From assembly GCF_025770765.1 (NCBI RefSeq), contig NZ_JANZKY010000020.1, forward strand, positions 51,102 to 90,186: a DNA stretch of 39,085 nucleotides, written 5' to 3'. The stretch is from Propionivibrio soli (GTDB taxonomy: Bacteria > Pseudomonadota > Gammaproteobacteria > Burkholderiales > Rhodocyclaceae). Position 1 is the first letter of the stretch. The number at the start of each line of letters is the position of its first letter. A model generated the notes under the pieces. That model was not told where the DNA came from. It worked only from the letters and a program-made list of their open reading frames with translations, and made no database searches. Shown in pieces: positions 25,836 to 33,816 of this stretch. The translations under genes were made by a program, and so were the position numbers.

Positions 25836-26571
25836 CCACTGGATCGAGCCCGATTGGCCGGCACCTGAACGCGTCCGTGCTCTGATTACTACTCGCCAGG
25901 GTGGCGTGAGCGAGGGACCGTACGCCAGCCTCAATCTCGGCCTGCATGTTGGTGACGATCCGCTTGCCGTTGCCGAGAATCGTAGGAGAGTGTTGGCAGC
26001 GCCTGGCGTTCCGGCCATATGGCTCAACCAGGTTCACGGTATTCGAGTGGTCGATGCCGCCGCTCTCGACAAAACAGCTCCGGCCCCGGACGCCGATGCG
26101 GCTTTCTCGCGTCAGCCCGGTTCGGCCTGCGCCGTGATGACGGCCGATTGCCTGCCAGTTCTGTTTTGTAGCGCCGACGGCCATGTCGTCGCGGCGGCGC
26201 ATGCCGGTTGGCGGGGGCTGTTGGCCGGGGTGCTGGAGGCGACGGTGGTGGCGATGGCGACAGGCGGAAAGGAAATCCTTGCTTATCTTGGGCCGGCCAT
26301 TGGTCCCAGGGCATTTGAGGTGGGCGACGAGGTGCGCGCTGCATTCATCGCCCGAGATCCGTCTGCTTCAACCGCTTTCACACCGGGAGTTCCCGGAAAA
26401 TGGTTTGCCGACATCTACCTCTTGGCCCGCCAGCGTTTGGCACAGGTCGGCGTGGTCCGCGCCTACGGCGGGGACTATTGCACCGTCACGGAAGCCGAGC
26501 GCTTCTTTTCCTATCGGCGGGATGGGCAGACGGGGCGCATGGCTTCAATGATCTGGTTAGCGCCAACGTGA
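25825..26571 (+). CDS. pgeF: Peptidoglycan editing factor / multicopper-like laccase-domain protein (YfiH)
   Basis: Member of the YfiH/DUF152 (COG1496) family, reported to act in peptidoglycan precursor editing and, in homologues, as a purine nucleoside phosphorylase/deaminase. The product is 248 aa. The family metal-site residues are present: His in LNQVHGIRVVD, Cys in TADCLPVLFC and His in AAAHAGWRGLLAG; TTRQGGVSEGPYASLNLG is the family N-terminal motif. ATG 25825 is preferred over the TTG at 25810. It overlaps the 3' end of rluD by 11 bp, so translational coupling is likely, and the rluD-pgeF order is conserved. The clpB gene that often follows is absent here. Confidence 0.94.
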   Translation: MSNSHWIEPDWPAPERVRALITTRQGGVSEGPYASLNLGLHVGDDPLAVAENRRRVLAAPGVPAIWLNQVHGIRVVDAAALDKTAPAPDADAAFSRQPGSACAVMTADCLPVLFCSADGHVVAAAHAGWRGLLAGVLEATVVAMATGGKEILAYLGPAIGPRAFEVGDEVRAAFIARDPSASTAFTPGVPGKWFADIYLLARQRLAQVGVVRAYGGDYCTVTEAERFFSYRRDGQTGRMASMIWLAPT

Positions 26572-26599
26572 CGGCGCTATCGGGTACAACGGCCACTTC

Positions 26600-27652
26600 C
26601 TACAGTACTCTGCCAAACCACCAAAGCGAGAGGAATACGGCGATCGTTGCCAGTAGCGCGCCGGCTGCCGCAAAGAGCGCGCTCACTTCGGTCTGTTTCT
26701 TCTCGAAAGCGATGCGCGCGTTGAGCGATTGGTAGATTTTCTTTAAATCGACCGCATTGCCCGCGTAGAAGTACTCGCCACGCGTCATTTCTGCGACACG
26801 TTTCAGGCTTTCCTCGTCCAGCCGGACGCGCATCGACCAGCCTTCGAACCCGATCGTTTCACCTTCCTTGGTACCCACGCCCACCGTATAGACCCGTACG
26901 CCCCGATCCGCCGCCATGCGCGCGGCATCGACGGCATCCGGGCCGGTCGTTCGCTGACCGTCGCTGAGCAGAATGATGGCCGCCGAGGCATTCGAGCCTG
27001 GAGCGACGGGCTTGAATGGCTCCTTCGGTTTACCGGGTTCGCCAATCGGGCCGCTACGGCTCTCGTCCTGCTTCGAGCGCCCGTAGATGAACTGGCCGAC
27101 ATCGATCCCGGCGTCCGGAAACAGCGTCGCCAGGGCGACGATCAGGCCGCTTCCCGTGGCGGTACCCCGCTGTAGCTGAAAGCGATCGATGGCCGCCACG
27201 AGATCTTCGCGGGAAAGCGTCGGTGCCTGTACCACGGACGCCGTGGCCGCGAACGCGACGACCCCGACCTTGGTTCGCGATGGAAGCTCGGCGACGAAAG
27301 ACTTTGCCGCGGCTTGCGCCGCCTGCAAGCGATTAGGTTGCACGTCGGCGGCGCGCATGCTGCCGGAGACGTCCATGGCGAGAATGATCGTTTCCTGCTG
27401 CGTGGGCAGCGTCACCGTCGCGATTGGGCGCGCTGCCGCGAGCAGCACGGCGGCCAACGCGAGCAGCATCAACACTGGCGGAACGTGTCTTCGGATATGG
27501 CTGCCGGCGCCGATGGCCGCCCGCACAAGATCAAGATTCGCGTAACGGACGGCCGCCCGTTTGCGGCGCCGCAGAATGAAGATGTAGAGGACTACAAGCA
27601 ATGGCAGGGCGAGCAGAAACCACAACATCAACGGCCATTCGAACGTCATCAT
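26600..27652 (-). CDS. VWA-domain membrane protein (BatA-like)
   Basis: 350-aa inner-membrane protein: an N-terminal helix (LMLWFLLALPLLVVLYIFIL), a second helix (PPVLMLLALAAVLLAAARPI), a von Willebrand factor A domain with the metal-ion MIDAS motif DVSGSM (about residue 93), and a C-terminal helix (ALFAAAGALLATIAVFLSLW). A Gly/Pro/Lys-rich insertion sits between about residues 190 and 215. Such proteins work with MoxR ATPases in assembling or maturing envelope or metal-dependent complexes. It is the last gene of the operon; its ATG overlaps the DUF58 stop as ATGA. It is convergent with pgeF, 28 bp away. BatB-BatE partners are not present nearby. Confidence 0.92.
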   Translation of the reverse strand: MMTFEWPLMLWFLLALPLLVVLYIFILRRRKRAAVRYANLDLVRAAIGAGSHIRRHVPPVLMLLALAAVLLAAARPIATVTLPTQQETIILAMDVSGSMRAADVQPNRLQAAQAAAKSFVAELPSRTKVGVVAFAATASVVQAPTLSREDLVAAIDRFQLQRGTATGSGLIVALATLFPDAGIDVGQFIYGRSKQDESRSGPIGEPGKPKEPFKPVAPGSNASAAIILLSDGQRTTGPDAVDAARMAADRGVRVYTVGVGTKEGETIGFEGWSMRVRLDEESLKRVAEMTRGEYFYAGNAVDLKKIYQSLNARIAFEKKQTEVSALFAAAGALLATIAVFLSLWWFGRVL

Positions 27653-28641
27653 CGCCGCACCTCGGTTGCTTGGCCGGCGCTGGCCGGCTGGGGATTTGCG
27701 ATCGGCTGGATATGGGCGGGCAGTCCGCCACCGGACGAGGCACGGCTGCGTAGCTCGCGCAGGTCGGCAAATCGGAGCAGGGCGTCGAGGAGATCGCCTT
27801 CGGTGGACAGTTCGAGTGCATCGACGTTAGCATCGGCAAAGCGATTCCTCAGTATCACCTCGCGTTCCTCGGCGAGCTCAGCAAAACGCCTCCGGAACCG
27901 GCGATCATGGGTGTCGACGGTCAGCTGTTGTCCACTCTCGGCATCTTCGAAGAGTAGCATTCCGAGATCCGGAAGATCGTGTTCAAGCGGGTCGGAGAGC
28001 CGTACGGCAATTACCTCATGCCGCCTTGCGAGTTGACCGAGCGGCTTTTCCCAACCCGGCGTGCTGATGAAATCGGAGATCACGAAGACCAGCGAGCGAC
28101 GCGGTACGATACGGTCGGCGTGCACAAGCAGCGTTCCGAGTTGGGTCGGCGATGGCGTGACCACCGGTCGCGTGGTTAACGTGTGCAGGATGCGCAGCAC
28201 CTGCTGACGCCCGCTACGCGCGGGAATTACCGTGTCAACGCTGTTGCCATAGCATAAGGCGCCGACCCGGTTCCCGTGTCGCGTCAACAAGCGTGCGAGT
28301 ACGCCCACGAATTCAGCCGACACGGCCTGCTTCTTGACCCGCGCACCGAAGTCGACAGATGCGGAAAGGTCGAGGAGAAACCAGGCAGTGAGGTCGCGAT
28401 CCTCGTTGAATTCCCTGACGTACGGCATTTGCATGCGAGCGGTGACATTCCAGTCGATGTGGCGCACGTCGTCGTGGTACTGATACTCGCGCAGATCGGC
28501 GAGGTCCAGACCAGGGCCGCGGAAAAAGCTCCGGTAGTCGCCATGCAACAGCCCATCAAGACGGCGGATTACCGTCCACTCGAGCCTCAAGAGCAGTTGC
28601 TCGGCGTCAGGCCGGGACGCTGGCTCGTTCGGCGGTTGCAT
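27649..28641 (-). CDS. DUF58 domain protein (MoxR-associated)
   Basis: 330-aa protein of the DUF58 family, which has a VWA-like fold and is nearly always encoded beside moxR. The family signature is clear: GDYRSFFRGPGLDLADLREY and DDVRHIDWNVTARMQMPYVR, with a degenerate MIDAS-like stretch in LLDLSASVDFG. It is cytoplasmic, with no membrane helix. The ATG at 28641 is chosen; a TTG three codons upstream is possible. It overlaps the end of moxR by 35 bp and the start of the VWA gene by 4 bp, so the three genes are tightly coupled. It probably links MoxR action to the membrane VWA protein. Confidence 0.93.
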   Translation of the reverse strand: MQPPNEPASRPDAEQLLLRLEWTVIRRLDGLLHGDYRSFFRGPGLDLADLREYQYHDDVRHIDWNVTARMQMPYVREFNEDRDLTAWFLLDLSASVDFGARVKKQAVSAEFVGVLARLLTRHGNRVGALCYGNSVDTVIPARSGRQQVLRILHTLTTRPVVTPSPTQLGTLLVHADRIVPRRSLVFVISDFISTPGWEKPLGQLARRHEVIAVRLSDPLEHDLPDLGMLLFEDAESGQQLTVDTHDRRFRRRFAELAEEREVILRNRFADANVDALELSTEGDLLDALLRFADLRELRSRASSGGGLPAHIQPIANPQPASAGQATEVRR

Positions 28642-29635
28642 GAGGGGCAAGCGCCTTCGCGGGCGCGGGGATGTGCTGCATCAAGCGGGCGATCGCGGCG
28701 TCGGCCGTAACTCCGTCGGCGAGTGCCTGATAGGAGAGCACCAGCCGGTGACGAAGTACGTCGGGAACGATGGCGGTCATGTCTTCGGGTAGAACATAGT
28801 CTCGGCCGCGCAGGAAGGCGAGCGCGCGCGCGCCCTCAACGAGACAAATGGTCGCCCGCGGGCTGGCGCCGAAAGTAAACCACGGTTCGAGTTCGGGGAG
28901 GCCGTAACGCGCGGGTTCGCGTGTGGCGCAAACCAGGCGCACGGCGTATTGCACGAGAGCCGGTTCGACAAAGCTGCGCCGGCATTCGGCTTGTAGCGCC
29001 GCCAGTTGTTCGGTCGTGGCGATGGCCGAGATGACCGGAGCCTCGCCAGTTACCCGCTGGGCGATTACGAATTCCTCTTCCGGTGTTGGATAGCCGACGA
29101 GGACTTTCATCATGAAGCGGTCGACCTGAGCTTCGGGCAGTGGGTAGGTCCCCTCCGTCTCGATCGGGTTCTGCGTCGCCATGACCAGGAAGGGGGCTGG
29201 CAGGACATGAGTTTCGCCGGCGATCGTCACCTGTCTTTCTTGCATCACCTCGAGTAGCGCACTCTGCACTTTGGCCGGAGCGCGGTTGATCTCGTCGGCC
29301 AAAAGCAGGTGCGTAAAGACCGGCCCGAGCGTCGTCGAGAACTCGCCGGTCTTCTGGTTGTAGATGCGGTTACCGACCAGGTCTGCCGGTACGAGGTCGG
29401 GGGTGAACTGAATGCGCCTGAATCCGCCGTTGATCGTCTGAGCCAGCGTCTTCACCGTCAGCGTCTTGGCGAGACCGGGAACGCCCTCGACGAGCAGGTG
29501 ACCTTGCGCCAGGATCGCTACCATGACCCGCTCCAGGAAAGCGTCTTGGCCGACGATCAGCTTTTTGACCTCGTACAACACCTGTTCCATCAAAGTGGCG
29601 ACGTCGCCACGAGTCGTCAGCTCTTTCGTTTCCAT
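28607..29635 (-). CDS. moxR: MoxR-family AAA+ ATPase
   Basis: 342-aa AAA+ ATPase that acts as a chaperone for partner complexes. Walker A is present as GVPGLAKT (usually GPPGLAKT), Walker B as HLLLADEINRAPAKVQSALL, sensor 1 as MATQNPIETEGTYPLPEAQV, and the arginine-finger and sensor 2 region as TFGASPRATICLVEGARALA. The C-terminal lid holds GRDYVLPEDM. The ATG at 29635 has an AGGAAGAG ribosome site. It begins 26 bp after the stop of the membrane protease gene on the same strand, so protease, moxR, DUF58 and VWA form one likely operon. Confidence 0.95.
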   Translation of the reverse strand: METKELTTRGDVATLMEQVLYEVKKLIVGQDAFLERVMVAILAQGHLLVEGVPGLAKTLTVKTLAQTINGGFRRIQFTPDLVPADLVGNRIYNQKTGEFSTTLGPVFTHLLLADEINRAPAKVQSALLEVMQERQVTIAGETHVLPAPFLVMATQNPIETEGTYPLPEAQVDRFMMKVLVGYPTPEEEFVIAQRVTGEAPVISAIATTEQLAALQAECRRSFVEPALVQYAVRLVCATREPARYGLPELEPWFTFGASPRATICLVEGARALAFLRGRDYVLPEDMTAIVPDVLRHRLVLSYQALADGVTADAAIARLMQHIPAPAKALAPHATAERASVPA

Positions 29636-29661
29636 GTCTCTTCCTGGAGAGGTTAGCCGGT

Positions 29662-30642
29662 TCAGAACGGATGCACGCCGACAGCAGCGGCGGCATTCTC
29701 GATCGGCACGGCAAAAGCGAGTCCGACGAAAAAGCCTCGTTGCAGCGGATTGAGGATTGCCGTGACGATGCCGAGGACTTCGCCCTGCGAATTCACCAAC
29801 GGGCCACCGGAGTTGCCCGGATTCGCCGCGGCGTCGAACTGGATAAGGTTGCTCAGTACGCGTTGCCCGCCCGTCGACCGGAACTCACGCTTAAGGCCGG
29901 ACACGACACCAGCAGACGCCGAGGGGCCAAAACCGAAGGGGAAGCCCACGGCAACGACTTCGTCCCCCGGGCGCAGGTCGCCGGTCGTGACGAGGGTTGC
30001 CGGTTGCAGATCGTCTGGTAATTTCTGGGCTTGCAGCACAGCGAGATCGTTGTCGGCGTCGACACCGGCGATGGCTGCTTCCGATTCTGTGCCGTCGGCG
30101 AACGTAACCGTGATGCGGCTCGTCCCTGAGACGACGTGCAGGTTGGTGAGGATCGCGCCCTTTTCGGTGATCACCACACCCGTACCGATGGATGCCCCTT
30201 CGCTTTCGCCCGCGTCTTTTGCCTTGCCGGTCTTCTTTCCGACCGGTTTGCCGGCCGGGTCGGGCAGCGATCCCGTCGCTTCCGGATGGTTCGCGCCGAC
30301 GACGCGGACGACCGACGGCCGGATCGCTTCAAATGCTTTTGCAGATTGGGCCGGCAATGGCTTCTCCTCAAGGGAACGCCTTACCGCCTGATCGATGTGT
30401 TCCTGGGTGATCACCATCGCCGCAGGCTCCGCGAGTTGCCGCTGCAAGAGCCCACCACACACTCCGGCGACACCTACGGCGAGCAAGATCAACGGAATCC
30501 GGTAACCCGTAGTGAACCGAGCGAACCTTTTCCGCCAAGCGCGTTTGTCAGGCACGCTTTCATCAGTAAGAGGGAGTGCCGGGGCATCGGGGATGGCCGC
30601 GCGGCTCCGGGTAGAACGGCTATATAGCGCGGCTCGTTTCAT
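29662..30642 (-). CDS. Membrane-anchored trypsin-like serine protease (S1C / HtrA-like, no PDZ)
   Basis: 326-aa protein with a basic cytoplasmic N-terminus (about 48 residues), one signal-anchor helix (RIPLILLAVGVAGVCGGLLQ) and a periplasmic trypsin-like domain. The catalytic triad is visible: His in LTNLHVVSG, Asp in ADNDLAVLQ and Ser in NPGNSGGPLVN. Unlike DegP/DegS there is no room for a PDZ domain; the protein stops just after the protease fold. A Gly/Lys/Asp-rich loop (GKPVGKKTGKAKDAGESEGA) precedes the first conserved strands. ATG 30642 has an AGGA ribosome site. It heads the moxR-DUF58-VWA operon, which suggests a role in processing the clients of that system, by inference. Confidence 0.92.
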   Translation of the reverse strand: MKRAALYSRSTRSRAAIPDAPALPLTDESVPDKRAWRKRFARFTTGYRIPLILLAVGVAGVCGGLLQRQLAEPAAMVITQEHIDQAVRRSLEEKPLPAQSAKAFEAIRPSVVRVVGANHPEATGSLPDPAGKPVGKKTGKAKDAGESEGASIGTGVVITEKGAILTNLHVVSGTSRITVTFADGTESEAAIAGVDADNDLAVLQAQKLPDDLQPATLVTTGDLRPGDEVVAVGFPFGFGPSASAGVVSGLKREFRSTGGQRVLSNLIQFDAAANPGNSGGPLVNSQGEVLGIVTAILNPLQRGFFVGLAFAVPIENAAAAVGVHPF

Positions 30643-30682
30643 ACGTTCCTCGCGATCGGTGCTGTGGCGACAAGACACGAAC

Positions 30683-30711
30683 CGGCACATGTCTCAAAGG
30701 CTTATGTGCCG
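30683..30711. promoter_or_regulatory. Inverted repeat upstream of the protease-moxR operon
   Basis: Perfect 8-bp arms CGGCACAT / ATGTGCCG separated by 13 bases, 41 bases upstream of the protease ATG. It looks like an operator for a dimeric regulator. A transcribed hairpin is also possible. Confidence 0.5.
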
Positions 30712-30812
30712 CGAAGATTTGATCAACAAAGCGTTCGCCAAGTTTCAACGTAGAACAAAATCGATCTGCGGCAAGGCGTGTGACTTCAACAAAGCAGGCA
30801 GGTGTAAACAAA

Positions 30813-30836
30813 GAAAGCCGCCTTGCGGCGGCTTTC
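30813..30836 (-). terminator. Rho-independent terminator of the PEP-CTERM gene
   Basis: A 10-bp stem GAAAGCCGCC / GGCGGCTTTC with a 4-base loop. On the minus strand it is followed by TTTGTTT. It starts 24 bases past the PEP-CTERM stop, between that gene and the protease operon. Confidence 0.85.
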
Positions 30837-30859
30837 AGGTTTTCGATTACGGTGGCTAG

Positions 30860-31711
30860 TTAAGCGCTACGCCTACGGCGGATTACCCCCAGACCGATAA
30901 TCCCAACCGCCAGGAGAGCCAGCGATCCGGGCTCCGGAACCCCGTTTTCGCAAGCCGGCGTACCGGGAACGCCGCATACTGGGGTGAGGCCAGCCGTGAA
31001 CCAGGTCTTGTGGTACGCAACGGCATTGTTAAGGCCAGCGGTAGTCGATCCCTGCAGGACCACGCCGTTACCTTGCCCGTCGCCGAAACCAACCGCTGCC
31101 GTCTGGCTGGTGCCCGTGGCTTCCCAAGGCATTCCAAGCCAGAAGAAACCGATCGCGCCTTCCCCGCTCGGAATGTCGTAGCCGGAACCGCGAACGACCA
31201 TCTGGAACGTGTTCAGCTTATCGCCGCGGTCGTTGTAGTAGCCGACGTGATCCCAGGTCAGGATTGTTTGATTCGGGGTGTCCTGACGAATATGCAGCAC
31301 ACCGCTCAACGGGTTGCGCGTGTCGACGTCGCCGAACCAAATCGAAATCGTCGGGAACGTCGCACCAATCGGGCCGTTGGGAACGTAACCCGAGTTACCG
31401 CCAGAGAAACTGATGTTGCCGTTGTTGTTGGCGTAGAAACTTGTGTAGTTGTTACCAAAGAAAGAGAGCGTGTAGCCAAAGTTGATCGGTCCGCTGAAAC
31501 CATCATCGTTGCGGCCGGAAGGGTTTCCTGCGCCATTGGCGTTTCCACCCCCTGTCATGACGACGACAGACCCGATGCCTCCACCGATCGTATCGGTATA
31601 GAGCTGAGTGCTGGGTGTGAGCGACGCTTGCGGGAAGTATTCGATTGCGGCGTGTGCCGGGGCAATCAGGGCAGCAAGCGCGATGGCGGAAACGTACTTA
31701 TGGAACTTCAT
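30860..31711 (-). CDS. PEP-CTERM exported protein with NIDO-like domain
   Basis: 283-aa secreted protein. It has a signal peptide (about residues 1-21, ending in AHA), a central region rich in Gly, Asn and aromatic residues resembling nidogen-like (NIDO) domains (DGFSGPINFGYTLSFFGNNY, FYANNNGNISFSG, ISIWFGDVDTRN, ILTWDHVGYYNDRG), a small Cys pair near the end (VCGVPGTPACENG), and a C-terminal PEP-CTERM signal: VPEPGS, a hydrophobic helix (LALLAVGIIGLGVI) and RRRR. PEP-CTERM proteins are cut by an exosortase and are tied to exopolysaccharide and floc or biofilm matrix. The GGAG ribosome site is good. A candidate sigma-54 promoter lies about 70 bases upstream. Confidence 0.93.
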   Translation of the reverse strand: MKFHKYVSAIALAALIAPAHAAIEYFPQASLTPSTQLYTDTIGGGIGSVVVMTGGGNANGAGNPSGRNDDGFSGPINFGYTLSFFGNNYTSFYANNNGNISFSGGNSGYVPNGPIGATFPTISIWFGDVDTRNPLSGVLHIRQDTPNQTILTWDHVGYYNDRGDKLNTFQMVVRGSGYDIPSGEGAIGFFWLGMPWEATGTSQTAAVGFGDGQGNGVVLQGSTTAGLNNAVAYHKTWFTAGLTPVCGVPGTPACENGVPEPGSLALLAVGIIGLGVIRRRRSA

Positions 31712-31782
31712 GATGATTCTCCACTTATTGTTGAACTTGTGAGCAGAACCGGCGGTAAGCCTCGTTGTTCTGTGCCGCTCTA

Positions 31783-31798
31783 AGCACGTTTTGTGCCG
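31783..31798 (-). promoter_or_regulatory. Candidate sigma-54 (RpoN) promoter for the PEP-CTERM gene
   Basis: The minus strand reads CGGCACAAAACGTGCT. The GG and GC doublets have the correct -24/-12 spacing against TGGCACG-N4-TTGCW (the first T and one T of the -12 box differ). Predicted transcript start is near 31772, about 60 bases before the ATG. Confidence 0.55.
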
Positions 31799-32233
31799 AT
31801 AAAATAACGTATTGAACTTAAAGTTTTTTTCTTCGATTGATTTCAGCTTGCGTTAACTTGTGTAAAGCTATCCGACGCACGGTAGGGGGGGCCACAAAGG
31901 TGTGATCAGGCGCAAGGGATTCCAGAGAAGACTTTCCTGAGGGCCGAGTGGATGAGCGGACACTGTGAAGGTGCTCACCATGGCGATGGGCGTGTACTTC
32001 GTGTTCTCTGAGAAAGTCGAAACCGGAGCTGTGTCGAGCGCGGTGACTTGTGAGGAAAAATTGGGAAGGCCCTAGCAAACAATCCCGCTAGGTGCGGCGG
32101 CATCCATTGGGTATGTGGGCTGTTCCGCCAGGAGGCGAGCCACAAGCGGTTCTTGAGCAAGAGCACCGCGAAGCACCATGTTTCCGCAATTGCACGTTGC
32201 GTCTCGTTCCGTGTCGTTTTTTCCAAACGACGT
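31799..32233. other. Gap between the PEP-CTERM promoter and dmeF without a supported gene
   Basis: The proximal part (31800-31870) is AT-rich, with small dyads such as ACTTTAAGT, and may hold an upstream activator site for the sigma-54 promoter. A minus-strand frame at 31818-32078 encodes a His-rich stretch (HEVHAHRHGEHLHS), but it would need a TTG start, has no ribosome site, and I recognise no family. It might be a decayed metal-binding gene downstream of dmeF. Nothing else convincing is seen. Confidence 0.4.
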
Positions 32234-33184
32234 TTAAGCAAGGTTATCTAGGTGATTCACCTCGATGGAAATGTGAACGAGTTCTTCATGTACGCTGAGC
32301 AACCGCTTGAAGTCGTTCGGGGAGAGGTTGCCGGAGGTGAGTAAGGAGAGGATGCAGGCGTACTTTCCTTTGCCAACTCGCCAGATATGCAAATCGCAGA
32401 TGGATGTCTCGGACGGGGCTGCGGCGATAACTTCACGGACTTCGTCTACGACCGGTGCATCCATTTCGGCGTCGAGCAGCACGCGCCCGGAATCGCGCAG
32501 CAGACCGTACGCCCACACGGCGACCAGCACTGATCCGACAATACCCATGGCCGGGTCGAGCCAACCGGCTCGCCATAACTTTCCACCACAGAGCGCCACG
32601 ATCGCCAGGACCGACGTCGCGGCGTCGGCGATGACGTGGACGTAAGCCGCACGCAGGTTCAGATCGTGGTGACGATGCTCGTGTTCGCTTGACGCGCCGT
32701 GTCCGTGGTGGTGATGCTCATGGTGGTGACCACCACGGAGTAGCCAGGCGCAAGCAAGGTTGACGAGCAGGCCAACGATTGCAATGACGATTGCTTGGTC
32801 GTAATGAATCGGTTTGGGTTCGATCAGTCGCTCGACCGATTGATACAGCATGAGGAATGCGATCCCGACCAGCAACAGCGCGCTCGTATAGCTACCCAGG
32901 ATTTCGATCTTCCAGGTACCGAAAGCGAAACGGTCGTCACTCGCGAAACGCCGAGCCGCGCTGTAGGCAAGAACCGACAGGCCGAGCGCGAGCGCGTGCG
33001 AACTCATGTGCCAGCCGTCGGCGACAAGGGCCATCGAGTTGAACCACCAGCCGCCAGCAATCTCGGCCACCATCATTATCGCCGTCAAGACAACGGCCCA
33101 TCGCGTATTGCGTTCGGCGAGCGGGTCACCCTCATCGAATATGTGCGAGTGAGACCAGTGCTGGATGGAAGCGGCGGCAGACAT
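32234..33184 (-). CDS. dmeF: Cation diffusion facilitator, Co(II)/Ni(II) efflux transporter DmeF
   Basis: Inner-membrane CDF antiporter that exports divalent metal. The 316-aa product has six membrane helices, the DmeF-type N-terminus (HWSHSHIFDEGDPLAERNTR), the metal-site His/Asp residues in LVADGWHMSSHALALGLS and YVHVIADAATSVLAIVALCG, a His-rich loop between helices IV and V (GGHHHEHHHHGHG) and a C-terminal cytoplasmic domain (ICDLHIWRVGKGKYACILSL). The HxHxF N-terminus and the partner regulator favour DmeF (Co/Ni) over zinc CDF proteins. It is divergent from dmeR, with 73 bp between the start codons holding an RcnR-type operator. Confidence 0.93.
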   Translation of the reverse strand: MSAAASIQHWSHSHIFDEGDPLAERNTRWAVVLTAIMMVAEIAGGWWFNSMALVADGWHMSSHALALGLSVLAYSAARRFASDDRFAFGTWKIEILGSYTSALLLVGIAFLMLYQSVERLIEPKPIHYDQAIVIAIVGLLVNLACAWLLRGGHHHEHHHHGHGASSEHEHRHHDLNLRAAYVHVIADAATSVLAIVALCGGKLWRAGWLDPAMGIVGSVLVAVWAYGLLRDSGRVLLDAEMDAPVVDEVREVIAAAPSETSICDLHIWRVGKGKYACILSLLTSGNLSPNDFKRLLSVHEELVHISIEVNHLDNLA

Positions 33185-33224
33185 GAGAGACCCTTGCTGT
33201 AGCGTTAAGATGATAGGGGAAATA

Positions 33225-33239
33225 TACTATACCCCAGTA
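33225..33239. promoter_or_regulatory. RcnR/DmeR-type operator between dmeF and dmeR
   Basis: TACTATACCCCAGTA: TACT and AGTA ends around a 7-base centre with a C-tract, 15 bases in all, matching the layout of the RcnR site (TACT-G6-N-AGTA or its complement) with a shorter C/G run. A second half (AGGGG at 33215-33219) makes a wider dyad. The site is placed to repress both genes. Confidence 0.65.
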
Positions 33240-33257
33240 CCGTACCGAGAAACGCCG

Positions 33258-33533
33258 ATGCCGCATACCATCAAGGACAAGAGACACCTGTTGAGCCGCG
33301 TCCGCCGCATCAAGGGGCAGACGGAGGCGCTCGAGAAAGCGCTCGAGAAGGAAACGGAATGTGCTGCCATCCTGCAGCAGATTGCAGCTATTCGCGGGGC
33401 AGTCAGCGGCCTCATGGTTGAAGTGCTCGAGGGGCACATGCGCGAACACCTGGGGCCGAATGCCGTATCCGCTGAACAACGGGATGCCGACCTGGAACAA
33501 GTCGTCAAGGTGCTACGTTCTTATCTCAGATGA
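33258..33533 (+). CDS. dmeR: Metal-sensing repressor DmeR (RcnR/CsoR/FrmR family)
   Basis: 91-aa all-helical repressor that releases DNA when it binds Co(II) or Ni(II). Counting from ATG 33258, the residues His3, Cys35, His60 and His64 fall exactly at the four metal-ligand positions known for RcnR (MPHTIKDK, KETECAAIL, EGHMREHL). The family helix RVRRIKGQTEALEKALE is clear. An upstream extension in frame (from 33165) runs through the dmeF start and operator and is rejected. It is divergent from dmeF and is expected to repress both dmeF and itself. Confidence 0.93.
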   Translation: MPHTIKDKRHLLSRVRRIKGQTEALEKALEKETECAAILQQIAAIRGAVSGLMVEVLEGHMREHLGPNAVSAEQRDADLEQVVKVLRSYLR

Positions 33534-33816
33534 ATGTGCATCGAGCCACCGCGGGAGGGTTGATCGCGTAAGACGGCTTCGGCGCAGGTAGCGAAGAATT
33601 GCCGAAGCTCTCTGTTGTTCCGCGGAGAGTCCCGTTCGCGGATTTCGCACCGTGCCCCTTGTGCGGGGATGGTCACGCAGGCAAGGCTGCAACGGCGCCG
33701 CGGAGTTGCAGCCAGTCGCTGACAACAGGATCTTGTTACCAGTACTGGCGCTTCTCAAAAAGGCGAGCGTGCGGCACTAAGTTGTCTGCGACTCCGCCCG
33801 GTCGCGACAGGCTGAC
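33534..33816. other. Short region between dmeR and the cusA remnant with no recognisable gene
   Basis: No frame gives a protein with family features, and no CusF-like small metal protein could be recovered in either strand. It is probably eroded sequence from the same lost efflux operon. Confidence 0.4.

Noticed and set aside
31010-31783. 257-aa plus-strand frame opposite the PEP-CTERM gene
   Set aside because: The minus-strand frame has a signal peptide and a perfect PEP-CTERM tail; the plus-strand frame has neither start signal nor domains.
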